In this document: in pieces, positions 1-8,626 of the stretch
Position numbering within the stretch: the stretch's first letter is position 1
Layout: each line of letters opens with the position of its first letter
DNA from: Streptomyces puniciscabiei
GTDB taxonomy: Bacteria > Actinomycetota > Actinomycetes > Streptomycetales > Streptomycetaceae
Direction of reading: 5' to 3'
DNA: 64,000 bases
Assembly: GCF_006715785.1 (NCBI RefSeq)
Contig: NZ_VFNX01000001.1
Location: 6,428,001 to 6,492,000, forward strand
Made by a program: the position numbers and the translations under genes
Notes under the pieces: model-generated
Told to the model about the DNA's origin: nothing
Database searches by the model: none
The model's input: only the letters and a program-made list of their open reading frames with translations

Positions 1-299
1 GCGTGGCGGCCGCCGATGCCGGCGTCGCGTCGGCCGCTGTCAACACCCTGCAGCAGATCGGCGGCTCCATTGGCATCGCCTTGCTCAGCACGATGGCCTC
101 CGACGCCGCCACCGGCTACCTCTCCGGCCGCAACCCCAAGGACCCCGGCGCCCTGGCGCAGGCCGGTCTCGATGGCTACGCCACGGCCTACTGGTGGTCG
201 GCGGCCGTCTTCGTGGTCGGCCTGGTCGTCACAGCCCTGCTCTACCGCCGGGGTGTGCCCCAGCAGGGCGAGAACGCCGCACCTGTCGTGCACATGTAG
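1..299 (+). CDS. MFS drug exporter, C-terminal end (DHA2-like), partial
   Basis: The gene starts before the window; only the last ~98 residues are present. A segment rich in small residues containing NTLQQIGGSIGIALLST matches the penultimate helix of EmrB/QacA (DHA2, 14-TM) proton-coupled exporters. A final membrane helix follows (about residues 62-80, AYWWSAAVFVVGLVVTALLY) and then a short hydrophilic tail ending at TAG 297-299. The substrate cannot be inferred from the tail. The next gene downstream on the same strand is decayed, so no operon partner can be named. Confidence 0.85.
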   Translation, partial: VAAADAGVASAAVNTLQQIGGSIGIALLSTMASDAATGYLSGRNPKDPGALAQAGLDGYATAYWWSAAVFVVGLVVTALLYRRGVPQQGENAAPVVHM

Positions 300-338
300 G
301 GGGCAGAAAGTGCCGACGGTATCAAGCATCCCGACGGG

Positions 339-1140
339 ATGCCCGGCTGGCCCGCGTGGAGCGTCGGAGATCATCTCGGCATGATGCCGCGCCCAGGGAT
401 CGACAGGTCCTACCTGTCGATCTCCTCGCCTGGCGTGCACTTCGGGGACCACGAGAAGGCCCCCGCCCTCGCAAGTGAGTTGCGGTTCGGTCTCTTCGCC
501 TCCCTGCCCGTGCCGGACGTCGAGGGCTCGCTCGCAGAGGCCGCCCACGCGCTCGACGTCGTAGGTGCGGGCGGATTGGTGGTGGAACCAACCACCATGC
601 CCACTACCTCGGTGACCCCGGTTCGAGCCGCTCTGGGAGGAACTCGACCGCCGCAGCGCCGTCGTCCACGTTCACCCCACCTCAGCGCCCCGCGCCGACG
701 AGCTTGCTCTTGGCCGGCCACGACCGATGCTGGAGTTCCTCTTCGACATCGCCCGCACTATGAGCGACCTGCTCCTGCAAGGAGTCCTCGCCCGCCGTCC
801 GCGGATCAGCTGGATCTTGACACACGGCGGAGGTGTGCTGCCGCTGCTCGCCGACCGGATGAAACGCTTCCGCGCGCACGTCGGCGGAGGCGTCGTCGAC
901 GCGCCGAGCGCCGTCCAGCAGCTCGGCCTCCTCTGATACGACGTGGCCGGCACGCCCTTTCCGCGCCAGATCCCGGCCTTCGACGCGGCCATCGGCACCG
1001 AGCGTCTCCTGCATGGCTGCGCCTATTGCTGGACACCCATCGACGCGGTGCTCGCTCAGGTCGCCACCGTCGACTCCGCGCTGCAGCCGTCCGCCACGTC
1101 ACTACCTCACTTCACCACCGGCAACGCCCGCAACTTGTGC
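339..1140 (+). pseudogene. Amidohydrolase (ACMSD-like) pseudogene
   Basis: Fragments of one amidohydrolase-2 family protein lie in order but in different frames. The N-terminal part (MPGWPAW, GIDRSYLSISSPGVHFGD) is in the frame of 339. After about 605 the reading continues in another frame (EPLWEELDRRSAVVHVHPTS), passes ARRPRISWILTHGGGVLPLL, and reaches TGA 934-936, where family members usually have Trp before a Y/F-D-x-A-G motif. The same frame then continues (TPFPRQIPAFDAAIGTERLL). About 20 codons also appear to be missing between ALASE and RFGLFASLP. The frame shift, the stop and the internal deletion make this a dead gene. It would have been a metal-dependent decarboxylase/hydrolase. The family call is from memory of the motifs. 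Confidence 0.75.
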
Positions 1141-1207
1141 GGCACCGGTCATGAGCAATTGGGTCTGACGACCGCGGTCGCCACGACAGCACCGCGGTCC
1201 GCGCCGG

Positions 1208-1641
1208 GACGCCGCAACGGTGCACGACGCCGACGAGCACTTCATCACCGCTGCCCTGCTAGACATCCCCGATCAGGGCCCGCAGGCCGAGATGCTTAGC
1301 TGCGGCCATCCCCCGCCCCTGCTGATCTGTGGAGACCAGGTGACCGTCCTGTACTCCCGCCGGCCCGCGCCCCCGTTGGGCCTGTGCGCCCTCTGCGTCC
1401 GGAAGGACAGCACCGACCCGTTCACCTTGCAACCTGGTGACATGGTGCTGCTCTACACCGACGGCGTGATCGAAGCCCGCTCACCCGCCGGAGCCTTCTA
1501 CCCGCTCGCCAACGGGTCGCCTTCTTCCCCGCCTCAAGCCCCGACGCGCTGCTGCACCACATTCACCGTGACCTGCTCGAGTACACCGCAGGGCGACTCA
1601 CCGACGACGACGCTTTCCTGATCACCCAACGCACCCCCTAG
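1208..1641 (+). pseudogene. PP2C/SpoIIE phosphatase, C-terminal remnant
   Basis: The remnant reads DAATVHDADEHFITAALLDI, then GHPPPLLI, then PGDMVLLYTDGVIEAR. These are the last third of a PP2C-type (SpoIIE/RsbU) Ser/Thr phosphatase, where YTDGVIE carries a metal-binding Asp. Near 1510 the frame changes. The correct continuation (VAFFPASSPDALLHHI, then RLTDDDAFLITQRTP) is in another frame and ends at TAG 1639-1641. The N-terminal catalytic half is absent; it abuts the decayed amidohydrolase directly. An intact protein of the same family lies at 5547-8009. Confidence 0.72.
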
Positions 1642-1752
1642 CGTCATCTGCACCGGCCGCACCTCATGTCCGGTGCCGAGGGAACTGCTCCCGTGATGAG
1701 ACCTGTTGGACGCCGGCCGCCATGGCCGAAGCATCCGGTCGCGCGAGAACCC

Positions 1753-2082
1753 TCAGTGCAAGGGTGAGTCGGCGGTGGGCGTCAGTGCGATCTCGGTGAC
1801 GCCGACGATCTGGCTGAGGTCGAAGCCCTCCATGTCGGCGCGGAATTCCGGGCTGGCCAGATACGCCAGTAGCCGTTCCTGTACGTCGTCGCCGTCCCGG
1901 TAGGAGACGAGGGCGTACAGCTGGGGCGTCTCACTGCCGGGAGCCGCGGGCACCGTCCAGACACCGTGCGTGGTGATCCGGTGCTTCGCCATGCCGGGAA
2001 TGTGCTTGGACCAGATGTTCTCGTAGGCGACGAGCGCCTTGCGGCTGCACAGCGTGTAGACACGAAGCTGGTACTGGGACAT
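1753..2082 (-). CDS. NIPSNAP family protein
   Basis: A 109-residue protein beginning SQYQLRVYTL, the typical first strand of the ferredoxin-like (dimeric alpha-beta barrel) NIPSNAP fold, with a central PQLYALVSYRDGDD strand. There is no signal peptide or membrane segment, so it is probably cytosolic. The biochemical role of bacterial NIPSNAP proteins is not established. It starts at ATG 2080-2082, preceded by a purine-rich AAAAGGA stretch. It lies just downstream of the SsgA-like gene on the same strand with a 42-bp gap, so the two may be co-transcribed. Confidence 0.75.
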   Translation of the reverse strand: MSQYQLRVYTLCSRKALVAYENIWSKHIPGMAKHRITTHGVWTVPAAPGSETPQLYALVSYRDGDDVQERLLAYLASPEFRADMEGFDLSQIVGVTEIALTPTADSPLH

Positions 2083-2124
2083 GAACAGTCGATCCTTTTC
2101 TGTCTGAGCATGGATGATCAGTGG

Positions 2125-2550
2125 TCAGCTTTGCGAGAGCAGGTATGCCAGTTCGGCGTCCCAGTCGATGCGCCCCGACTCGGTGCCCCGTGGCACCACG
2201 GTCTCCGTGCGCTCCAGGAAGGTCTTGACGTCGTGTACGGGGACCTTGACAAGGGCGGTGCCCGCGCGAGACCCCAGAGCGATGTACATCGCGGGGTCAC
2301 CACGGTTGGCGGCCGACCAGATCCGGACGTCCCCATGACCTGCGCAACCGTTCAGGCCGTCGGCCAGAAGGTCACGCCCCAGGACCCATTCGACCGGCTC
2401 GTCGCTGTGGACGAAAAAGGCGGCACGGACGACGTAGGGATCAGCAGGCTCGTACCGCAGCCGCATGCACAAGGGCTGTGAGTAGGTGCGCGAGACGACG
2501 AGCTGCGCGGTCACGGCCCGAACCACGGTCCTCGAAGACTCCATGGGCAT
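2125..2550 (-). CDS. SsgA-like sporulation/cell-division regulator (SALP)
   Basis: A protein of 141 residues, the usual length for SsgA-like proteins, which occur only in morphologically complex actinomycetes. The signature part is SRTYSQPLCMRLRYEPADPY followed by VRAAFFVHSDEPVEWVLGRDLL and GDVRIWSA. Family members control septum-site selection, cell-wall remodelling and spore separation during sporulation. Which SALP this is cannot be told without alignment. Two ATG starts (2550, 2544) are possible; a GGAG sits just upstream, so the second is equally acceptable. Confidence 0.85.
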   Translation of the reverse strand: MPMESSRTVVRAVTAQLVVSRTYSQPLCMRLRYEPADPYVVRAAFFVHSDEPVEWVLGRDLLADGLNGCAGHGDVRIWSAANRGDPAMYIALGSRAGTALVKVPVHDVKTFLERTETVVPRGTESGRIDWDAELAYLLSQS

Positions 2551-2871
2551 TCACTCCAAGGCACCCCCCTTGCCTCGGCTGCGCCCCGGCGCTCGTGGCG
2601 ACAAGCACGCATCGAATCAGGAGGTGTTCAGCAGGGCCCGGGCGCCGGACAGCATCGGCGGACCGCGCGGGTCGTGGCGTCGCGACAGTTGGGCGACGCG
2701 CGCCTGTGGCACGAGGTGGTGCCGCAGGCAGGTTCAGAGGGAGCAGGGAGCAGGCCGCCCGGGCGGCGGGCAGGGGACCGCTGATCCGTGACCAGCGGTC
2801 GCATCCCCGCCGCCGACAGGCATCAAGGCGAGAGGTACAGCCTCCGCTCAGGGGCACAGACGGGACCTGTC
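2551..2871. other. Gene-free spacer between the SsgA-like gene and the secreted-protein gene
   Basis: No reading frame here has recognisable protein features. The stretch should contain the promoter of the SsgA-like gene and the 3' end of the neighbouring leftward gene. Only frames antisense or out of phase with the flanking genes are open. Confidence 0.4.
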
Positions 2872-3354
2872 TTACCGGTCACCGTGGTTCCGGCCGTAGT
2901 GGTCCCATCCGTAGGAGTCCCAGCCACCGTGGCTCCGGTCGTAGTGGTCCCAGCCGAAGTAGTCCCGGTCACCGCGGTTCCAGTCATGGTGGTCCCAGCC
3001 CCGGCCGTCGCTCTCGTAGCGGTTCCAGTCGTACCGGTAGGACCTGTCGGACTTCCACCCGCGCCCCTCGTCGTCCCAGCGGTAGCAGCGACCGTCGCGG
3101 CTGTGCCAGAGGGAGCCGGCGACATGGTCGTCGTGGTGCCAGCCACGGTTTGCGTCCCAGCAGTAGCCCTGCTCGATCAGGTAGCCCACGCCGTGGTCCC
3201 AGCGGTAGTCGGCGGGGTTGACCTCGGCCGACCGCTGGACGTGTACGGAGGCGGGAGTCGCGGCCGAAGCGGTGCCCCCGGCACCGACAACGGCGACACC
3301 CGCGACCGCCACGGAGGAAACGGCGACAGCAATCCGCTTCGTGAGCTTCTTCAT
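2872..3354 (-). CDS. Secreted Trp/Asp/Arg-rich protein of unknown function
   Basis: Chosen start is ATG 3352-3354, behind a strong GGAAGGA site (3361-3367 on the complement). It gives a clean Sec signal peptide: MKKLTKR, a hydrophobic core AVAVSSVAVAGVAVVGAGG, then TASAA with an AxA cleavage site. The mature ~125 residues are extremely hydrophilic and aromatic: after a core with paired Cys and Trp (GYCWDANRGW, GRCYRWDDEGRGW) comes a tail of repeated W-D-x-Y/H units (WDHHDW, GWDHYDRSHGGWD, GWDHYGRNHG). Such composition suggests a wall-associated or metal/polymer-binding protein, but no family is recognised. Two palindromes at 3451-3499 lie 97-145 bp upstream and probably control it. Confidence 0.75.
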   Translation of the reverse strand: MKKLTKRIAVAVSSVAVAGVAVVGAGGTASAATPASVHVQRSAEVNPADYRWDHGVGYLIEQGYCWDANRGWHHDDHVAGSLWHSRDGRCYRWDDEGRGWKSDRSYRYDWNRYESDGRGWDHHDWNRGDRDYFGWDHYDRSHGGWDSYGWDHYGRNHGDR

Positions 3355-3450
3355 GATCTTTCCTTCCGGTTGGTGCGGTCTGCACCAACGGCTGCTTTTG
3401 CAGGCGATGTGAGGCGCCTGGCGTTGTGTGGCGTTGTCCATCCAGCAGTT

Positions 3451-3499
3451 CCATACGTTGTACGGAATCGCCCTGCCAGGATAACCATACGACGTATGG
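3451..3499. promoter_or_regulatory. Pair of 15-bp palindromic operators
   Basis: CCATACGTTGTACGG (3451-3465) and CCATACGACGTATGG (3485-3499) share the same arm. The second is a perfect dyad with 7-bp arms around one base; the first has one mismatch. Centres are 34 bp apart. The CCATACG/CGTATGG arm type is characteristic of TetR-family operators. They sit upstream of the secreted-protein gene (start 3354). A third inverted repeat, AGTGAC-N4-GTCACT, lies at 3518-3533. The cognate regulator is unknown; the TetR gene at 4479-5108 is the nearest candidate. Confidence 0.6.
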
Positions 3500-3719
3500 A
3501 AATGGGACGGCGGTGACAGTGACTCGGGTCACTCGGACCACCTGGCCGAAGGGATGTACCTGAACGCTTCTCGGCAACTGGAAGGTGGTTGCCGGGAGTT
3601 CGTCTCCTTCCCCCTCACCCCGCTGGCCCGAATACCAGCTCTCCATCACAAGGCATGTAGGCACTCAGCTCTGGCCCCATGCTGGAGAGGAGGGGGGTGC
3701 GACAACGGAGGAAGAAGTG

Positions 3720-3935
3720 GTGGAGATGCGGACCGTTGTCGACCTCACACGCTGCCAGGGATATGCGCAGTGCGTGTTCCTCGCCCCTGAGGTGTTCGAG
3801 CTGCACGGGGAGGAGGGGCTGCTGTACGCCACTGCCGTCCCGGACGACCAGGTGGAGCGGGTACGCCAGGCCGCGGCGGCGTGCCCGGTGCAGGCGATCC
3901 TTCTCGGGGAAGAGGTGAGCACCGGTGCCCGGTGA
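3720..3935 (+). CDS. Ferredoxin of the P450-partner type
   Basis: About 71 residues reading MRTVVDLTRCQGYAQCVFLA, with AAACPVQAIL near the end. The C-x-G-Y-x-x-C ... C-P pattern is that of the small single-cluster ([3Fe-4S] or [4Fe-4S]) ferredoxins that pass electrons to actinobacterial P450s. A GGAGG at 3707-3711 favours one of two in-frame GTGs (3717 or 3720) over ATG 3726; 3720 has the best spacing. Its end overlaps the start of a flavin-reductase remnant by 11 bp, the usual operon order. Both its reductase and P450 partners are broken here, so it is probably an orphan. Confidence 0.8.
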   Translation: MEMRTVVDLTRCQGYAQCVFLAPEVFELHGEEGLLYATAVPDDQVERVRQAAAACPVQAILLGEEVSTGAR

Positions 3936-4447
3936 CCTGAAAGACGGCCGCATCGTCATCGTCGGCGCCTCGCTGGCCGGGCTGAGAGCAGCCGAGGCGC
4001 TGCGCGAGGAGGGCTTCACCGCATCCCGAGCAGCTGGACCGGCTGCGCCGCGACCCCGAACTGCTGCCGCTAGCAGTGGAGGAACTGCTGCGCAACGAGC
4101 CCCCGGTCCACATGCGCGAGCGCATCCCGCACGCCGACATCGACGTCGCCGGCACCAAGATCCCGCAACACGCGTCCGTCATTCTGGTGCTGGCCTCAGG
4201 TAACCGCGACCCCATGCGGTTCCACGAGCCCGACCGGTTCGAACCCACCCGCCCAGGCAACCAACACCTCGGCTTCGGCAGCGGTATCCACCTCTGCTAC
4301 GGCGGACCCCTGGCCCGGATCGAGGCATACATCGCGCTCAGCGCGCTGCTTCCCCACCTCGGCAGCGCCCGCCTGGTCGAGGAGCCGCCCCCCTACCGCC
4401 AGAACGCCATGCTCCGCGGCCCCCGCCACCTGTCCATCCAACTGTGA
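3925..4447 (+). pseudogene. Deletion fusion: flavin ferredoxin reductase N-terminus joined to P450 C-terminus
   Basis: GTG 3925 begins a ferredoxin-NAD(P)+ reductase: GRIVIVGASLAGLRAAEALR is its FAD-binding GxGxxG strand-helix. After about 30 codons (near 4018) homology switches, out of frame, to the last ~140 residues of a cytochrome P450: EQLDRLRRDPELLPLAVEEL (I/K-helix region), then FGSGIHLCYGGPLARIEA, the haem-thiolate loop with the axial Cys, ending at TGA 4445-4447. The natural operon must have been ferredoxin-reductase-P450; one deletion removed most of the reductase and the P450 N-terminal two thirds. No functional enzyme remains. Confidence 0.8.
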
Positions 4448-4478
4448 AGCCGCGTCGTCGGCAGACAGCACATCGTCT

Positions 4479-5108
4479 TCACGCCGCAGCGGGAAGGGGC
4501 CGCCGGGCGAGGTCACGGGCCTCGTCCGCGGAGACGCCAAGCATATGCAGGAGCGTCTCGGCCATCTTTGCGGCTGCATGGTCCCTGTCGGCCTCGGGCT
4601 GATGGAACCAGAGCTGCAGGAGTGCCAGCAGGCTGCCGTTCAGCACGGTCAAGGCGATCATCGGGTCGACCACGGTGAAGCGGCCAGAAGTCATGCCCTG
4701 CTCCACGTCGTGTCTCGCGCGCGGAGCCAGTCCGCAGCCGGCGCATATGCGGCCGAGCCCGCTGTGGCAGAGAATCCGCATGATCTCCGGGTGTGAGCTG
4801 GCCATGCGTGCGCTGAGCCGCATACCGGCGGCGAGGCGCTCGGCGGGGTCGTCGACGCCGTACAGATGTTTGTCGACGGCTCGGGCGAACTCCTCCAGTG
4901 CATCGGCCACGGCTGCGTCGAACAGGTCCGGCTTGGACGTGAAGTGGTTGTAGAACGAGCCGAAGCCCACGTCGGCGAGCTCCGCGATGGTCCGGATGCT
5001 GGCGCTCGTATCGCCCGAATCGGCCAGGAGCTGCCGCGCGGCGCGGACGAGTGCCTGCCGGGTCTCGGCCCGACGCCGTTCGAATCGATTCCTGGGTGAG
5101 GCTGACAT
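4479..5108 (-). CDS. TetR/AcrR family transcriptional regulator
   Basis: About 209 residues, the normal TetR length. The DNA-binding domain is near residues 10-60: RRRAETRQALVRAARQLLAD, SIRTIAELADVGFGSFYNHF (recognition helix with the typical G-S-F-Y-x-H-F). The rest is the variable all-helical ligand/dimer domain with a C-H-S-G-L-G-R-I-C-A-G-C cluster. ATG 5108 is preferred; two further ATGs lie just upstream. It is divergent from the large phosphatase gene at 5547 and follows the broken P450 operon on the opposite strand, so either could have been its target. The effector is unknown. Confidence 0.85.
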   Translation of the reverse strand: MSASPRNRFERRRAETRQALVRAARQLLADSGDTSASIRTIAELADVGFGSFYNHFTSKPDLFDAAVADALEEFARAVDKHLYGVDDPAERLAAGMRLSARMASSHPEIMRILCHSGLGRICAGCGLAPRARHDVEQGMTSGRFTVVDPMIALTVLNGSLLALLQLWFHQPEADRDHAAAKMAETLLHMLGVSADEARDLARRPLPAAA

Positions 5109-5546
5109 CGGCATACACCGCACACAAGGTCACCAGTTCTGATGAATCCATCATCGCGCTGCCGCTGCGAATTGTCCAGCCTGAACCTCGCCGGCCCCCA
5201 ACTTCGCCGCCCAGGGGCCAGTGATTGCAGCGGCGACAGAGGCCGCCCCACCTTCCCCGTCGCGCTGCATGGCCACATTTGATTGAACGATCAGTTTCGG
5301 GGGCCTTGACGATGAAGCGGTCGTATCTGACTATTTCATCAGAAGTGGGCAAAATGATGCAAAGGTGGCGGATGCCGGGCTGCGGGTCACAGGGCAGCGG
5401 CGGAGGCCACCCGCTGCACCGCAAGGCTCCCGCTACCCCCGGGGTCTCCGCCTCCTGCCCATCACCGTCCACCACGGCTACAGACCGGGCGGCCGCGCCC
5501 ACATGCCGGCACTCCCTCACCTCCGAACTGAAGGGGATCAACCACG
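5109..5546. promoter_or_regulatory. Divergent intergenic region (TetR gene / PAS-GAF-phosphatase gene)
   Basis: 438 bp without a supported gene between two divergent starts, so it must hold both promoters. A weak inverted repeat TGAT-N6-ATCA lies at 5280-5293 in a locally AT-richer stretch (about 5270-5350), a plausible operator. A GAAGGGG at about 5529-5536 is the ribosome-binding candidate for ATG 5547. No specific sigma-factor box is assigned. Confidence 0.4.
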
Positions 5547-8009
5547 ATGACGCATACCGACCACACGCCACTCGCCAAGCCGGTGAGCCCCGGCGAGATA
5601 CCGGACTCGGCGATAGCGGTGATCAATGCGGACGGGACGGTGGCGGCCTGGACGCAGGCCGCTGAGCGACTTGTCGGGTACTCGGCCGCGGAAGTGGTGG
5701 GCCGATCCGCCGCGCACGTGCTACCGCCCCCTGAGGAGGCCCGAATGGCTTCGCTGTTCGCCGAGCAGCGCCGTGCCCAAAGCGGCTGGTCCGGCACCGC
5801 CGCGGTCCGCCACCGCGACGGCCACACGCTCAAGATGTCGCTGCGGGTCTCGCTGTTGTGGGGACAGGACGCCGGCACCCGGTGGCTGGTATCCGTGACC
5901 GACATAGGCGCCCTGTCCTCGGAGCCTGCCAACGGACCGGTGCGGGAGTCGCTCCTTGCCCATGCACCGATCGGGATCGTGGTGTATGACCCACAGTTGC
6001 GCTGTACCTGGGTGAACGACGCCATGGAGCGCCACGACGGCATTCCCCGTGACCGGCGCTTCGGACGCCGTCTGAAGGACTCGCTGCCCGCCGTGGAGGC
6101 CGAAGCGCTCGAGGTGGTGATGCAGCAGGTGCTGCAGAGCGGTACCACCATGGTCCACGAATACCGGGCGTGGCCGCTGTCGGACGGGCGCCGTGAACAT
6201 GCGTTCTCAGCCTCGTTCTTCTGCCTCCAGGACGCGGACGGCACGGCAATGGGAGTGTGCTCCATGATCGTGGATGTCACCGGGAACCGGCGGGCGCGCG
6301 AACGCCTTGCCATCCTCAGCGAGGCGAGTACGCGCATCGGCAGCACCCTCGACGTCATGCAGACCGGGCAGGAACTGGCCGAGCTCGCCGTGCCCCTGCT
6401 GGCCGACCACGCCCTCGTCGATCTGGTCGAGTCGGTTCCCTTTGGCCTGGAACCCTCGGCACGGATCGGCACGACGAGCGGCCGCCCGCCGCTGCTGCGG
6501 CGTGCGGGTCTGGCCTCCATCGACCTGGGACTCCTGGAGTTGCCGTGGGTCCGGGAAGAGGTGATCCACGCCCACCCGAGCTCATCGTTCGCCGTCGCCC
6601 TGCGCACGGGCAGGTCTCACCTGGAGCCGGTGCTCGACACCCAGGCCGGTCCGTGGGTCGACCACGACCCGGTGCGGGCGCAGAAGGTGCGGGACAGCGG
6701 CGTCCACTCCTTGATGGTCGTGCCCATCCGTTCGCGGCGCTGCGTGCTGGGACTGGCGCTGTTCGGCCGTTCCACGGAACAGACGCCGTTCCAGGAGGAC
6801 GACCTGCTCCTCGCCGAGGAGCTCGTCACTCGGACCGCGCTCAGCCTGGACAACGCCCTGCAGTATGCGCGCGAGCGCACCGCGGCCCTCACCCTGCAAC
6901 GCGACCTGCTGCCCCACCGGGTGCAGGGCAGTGCCGCCGTCGAGGTCGCCTCGCGCTATGTGCCGGCCGACATGGACCACGGCGTGGGCGGTGACTGGTT
7001 CGACGTGATCGAGCTGTCCGGCGCCCGGGTGGCCCTCGTCGTCGGCGATGTGGTCGGACACGGCATCAACGCCGCGGCGACCATGGGCAGGCTGCGCACC
7101 GCCGTGCGCACGCTCGCGGACCTCGACCTGCCCCCGGACGAACTGCTGACGCACCTCGACGACACGGTCCGGCGGCTGAACGACGAGGACACCGACGACA
7201 CCGACCAGGCCCCCGCGGTGGTGGGCGCCACCTGTCTGTACGCCGTCTACGACCCGGTCACCCGGCGGTGCACCGTGTCGCGGGCCGGGCATCCGCCGCC
7301 CCTGGTCGTCGGCGCACAGGGCCGGGTCACCGTCCCCGACCTGCCCGCCGGAGCCCCGCTCGGCCTCGGTCTCGGCCTGGTTCCCTTCGAGTCCGTGGAA
7401 CTGGAACTGCCCGAGGGAAGCGTGCTCGCCCTCTACTCCGACGGCCTGGTCGAGTCCCGGGACGAGGACATCGACGCCGGCCTGCGCCGCCTGGGCGCCG
7501 CCCTGGCACAGCCGGGCGCATCCCTGGAGGACATGTGCTCGCGAGTGATGGAGACCTTGCGGAGTCACACGCCGGCCGACGATGTCACCTTGCTCCTTGC
7601 CCGGACCCGCGCGCTCGAGCCCACCCAGGTCGCCTCCTGGGACCTGCCGAACGAACCGGTCACCGTCACAACAGCCCGGCACCTGGCCGCCCGTCAGCTC
7701 AGGGAATGGGGGCTGGAGCCGCTCGTGACGCCCGTGGAGTCGATCGTCAGCGAACTGGTCACCAATGCCATCCGCCACGGCGGCGGACCCAGCCGCCTAC
7801 GGCTCATCCAGCACCGGGTGCTGACGTGCGAGGTCTTCGACAGCCACACCGGCCAGCCGCGCTCCCGCCGTCCCGGCGATCTCGACGAGCACGGCCGCGG
7901 CCTCCACCTGGTCGCCCAGCTCTCGCGCCGGTGGGGCTCCCGCTGCGCAACGGACGGCAAGGTCGTCTGGGCCGAACAGGACCTGCCCGCCAGGGCCGGT
8001 GCCCTGTGA
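5547..8009 (+). CDS. PAS-PAS-GAF-PP2C phosphatase with C-terminal HATPase (SpoIIE/RsbU-type sensor)
   Basis: 820 residues, with domains in order: PAS about 10-115 (DSAIAVINADGTVAAWTQAA), a second PAS about 135-250 (APIGIVVYDPQLRCTWVNDA), GAF about 265-440, a PP2C/SpoIIE phosphatase about 455-690 (GVGGDWFDVIEL near 478 and VVGDVVGHG near 498, carrying metal-binding Asp residues; LALYSDGLVESR), and an anti-sigma-like HATPase about 700-815 (SELVTNAIRHGG, DEHGRGLHLV). Such proteins dephosphorylate anti-anti-sigma factors and can phosphorylate them, so both arms of a partner-switching circuit sit in one chain. Streptomyces have dozens of paralogues; the target is not encoded nearby. All key motifs are intact. 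Confidence 0.93.
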   Translation: MTHTDHTPLAKPVSPGEIPDSAIAVINADGTVAAWTQAAERLVGYSAAEVVGRSAAHVLPPPEEARMASLFAEQRRAQSGWSGTAAVRHRDGHTLKMSLRVSLLWGQDAGTRWLVSVTDIGALSSEPANGPVRESLLAHAPIGIVVYDPQLRCTWVNDAMERHDGIPRDRRFGRRLKDSLPAVEAEALEVVMQQVLQSGTTMVHEYRAWPLSDGRREHAFSASFFCLQDADGTAMGVCSMIVDVTGNRRARERLAILSEASTRIGSTLDVMQTGQELAELAVPLLADHALVDLVESVPFGLEPSARIGTTSGRPPLLRRAGLASIDLGLLELPWVREEVIHAHPSSSFAVALRTGRSHLEPVLDTQAGPWVDHDPVRAQKVRDSGVHSLMVVPIRSRRCVLGLALFGRSTEQTPFQEDDLLLAEELVTRTALSLDNALQYARERTAALTLQRDLLPHRVQGSAAVEVASRYVPADMDHGVGGDWFDVIELSGARVALVVGDVVGHGINAAATMGRLRTAVRTLADLDLPPDELLTHLDDTVRRLNDEDTDDTDQAPAVVGATCLYAVYDPVTRRCTVSRAGHPPPLVVGAQGRVTVPDLPAGAPLGLGLGLVPFESVELELPEGSVLALYSDGLVESRDEDIDAGLRRLGAALAQPGASLEDMCSRVMETLRSHTPADDVTLLLARTRALEPTQVASWDLPNEPVTVTTARHLAARQLREWGLEPLVTPVESIVSELVTNAIRHGGGPSRLRLIQHRVLTCEVFDSHTGQPRSRRPGDLDEHGRGLHLVAQLSRRWGSRCATDGKVVWAEQDLPARAGAL

Positions 8010-8194
8010 CCCGTCGGCGAGCCGCGCGCGACAGGGGTCGTCCGCGCGTGTCGGTCTCTCGTAGCCGCAGGGCTCTTACCAGGAAGCCAGCGTTATGGAT
8101 CACCCAGTGAATGGTGAAGACGCCGACTCGGTAGGCGCCTCCCAAGCAGCTATGAGTTGTCTTTGGTGCCGGTCCCGGCCGGGATGTCCGCCCT

Positions 8195-8330
8195 GGACGG
8201 CCGGCAGTCGCGGTGCTGGACGACCGAGGCGTGGTGGTGGGGCGGACCAGGACAGCAGAGGATCTGACGGGGTTCCACGCCGATGACGTCCACGGCCGCC
8301 CCGTGCGGCCCTGCTCTTCGCCGCAGTGGC
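8195..8330 (+). pseudogene. PAS-domain remnant
   Basis: In one frame the DNA reads TVAVLDDRGVVVG, then TAEDLTGFHADDVHGRPV. This is the beginning of a PAS domain of the type found in PAS-PP2C sensor proteins (AVLDDRG..W..AAE.LTGY...EV.GRP). It ends at a TGA near 8323 and has no start or downstream domain. It looks like a relic of a second sensor phosphatase next to the intact one. The rest of 8010-8626 holds nothing recognisable. Confidence 0.5.
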
Positions 8331-8626
8331 CGCAGCCGTGGTGATGAGGCGACTTGCCAGGTCCTGAGCGTTGCCTCATCGCACGGTCCACCCGCCCTCG
8401 CCTGGCCGGGCGTAGACCACCGCAATCGTCGACCGGCTCACCAGTTCCGGTCGCTGCCGGCTCGGGAGCGTCGAAACTCACTTTGCTGGGGCGGTCGGTC
8501 ATGTCCCCTGTGGTGGTGTAATCACTGGGCCCGAGGTGATCCGGTGTCGGCGACGGCTGAATTGTGAGCCACTGCCGACGCTTGGGTTCTAAGGTGGATT
8601 CGCATGATCATCGCAACGTTTCAGGC

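Noticed and set aside
2441..2857. 138-codon minus-strand frame covering the SsgA-like promoter region
   Set aside because: Arg/Ala/Pro-rich, overlaps the 5' part of the SsgA-like gene in another frame and has no recognisable domain or ribosome-binding site.
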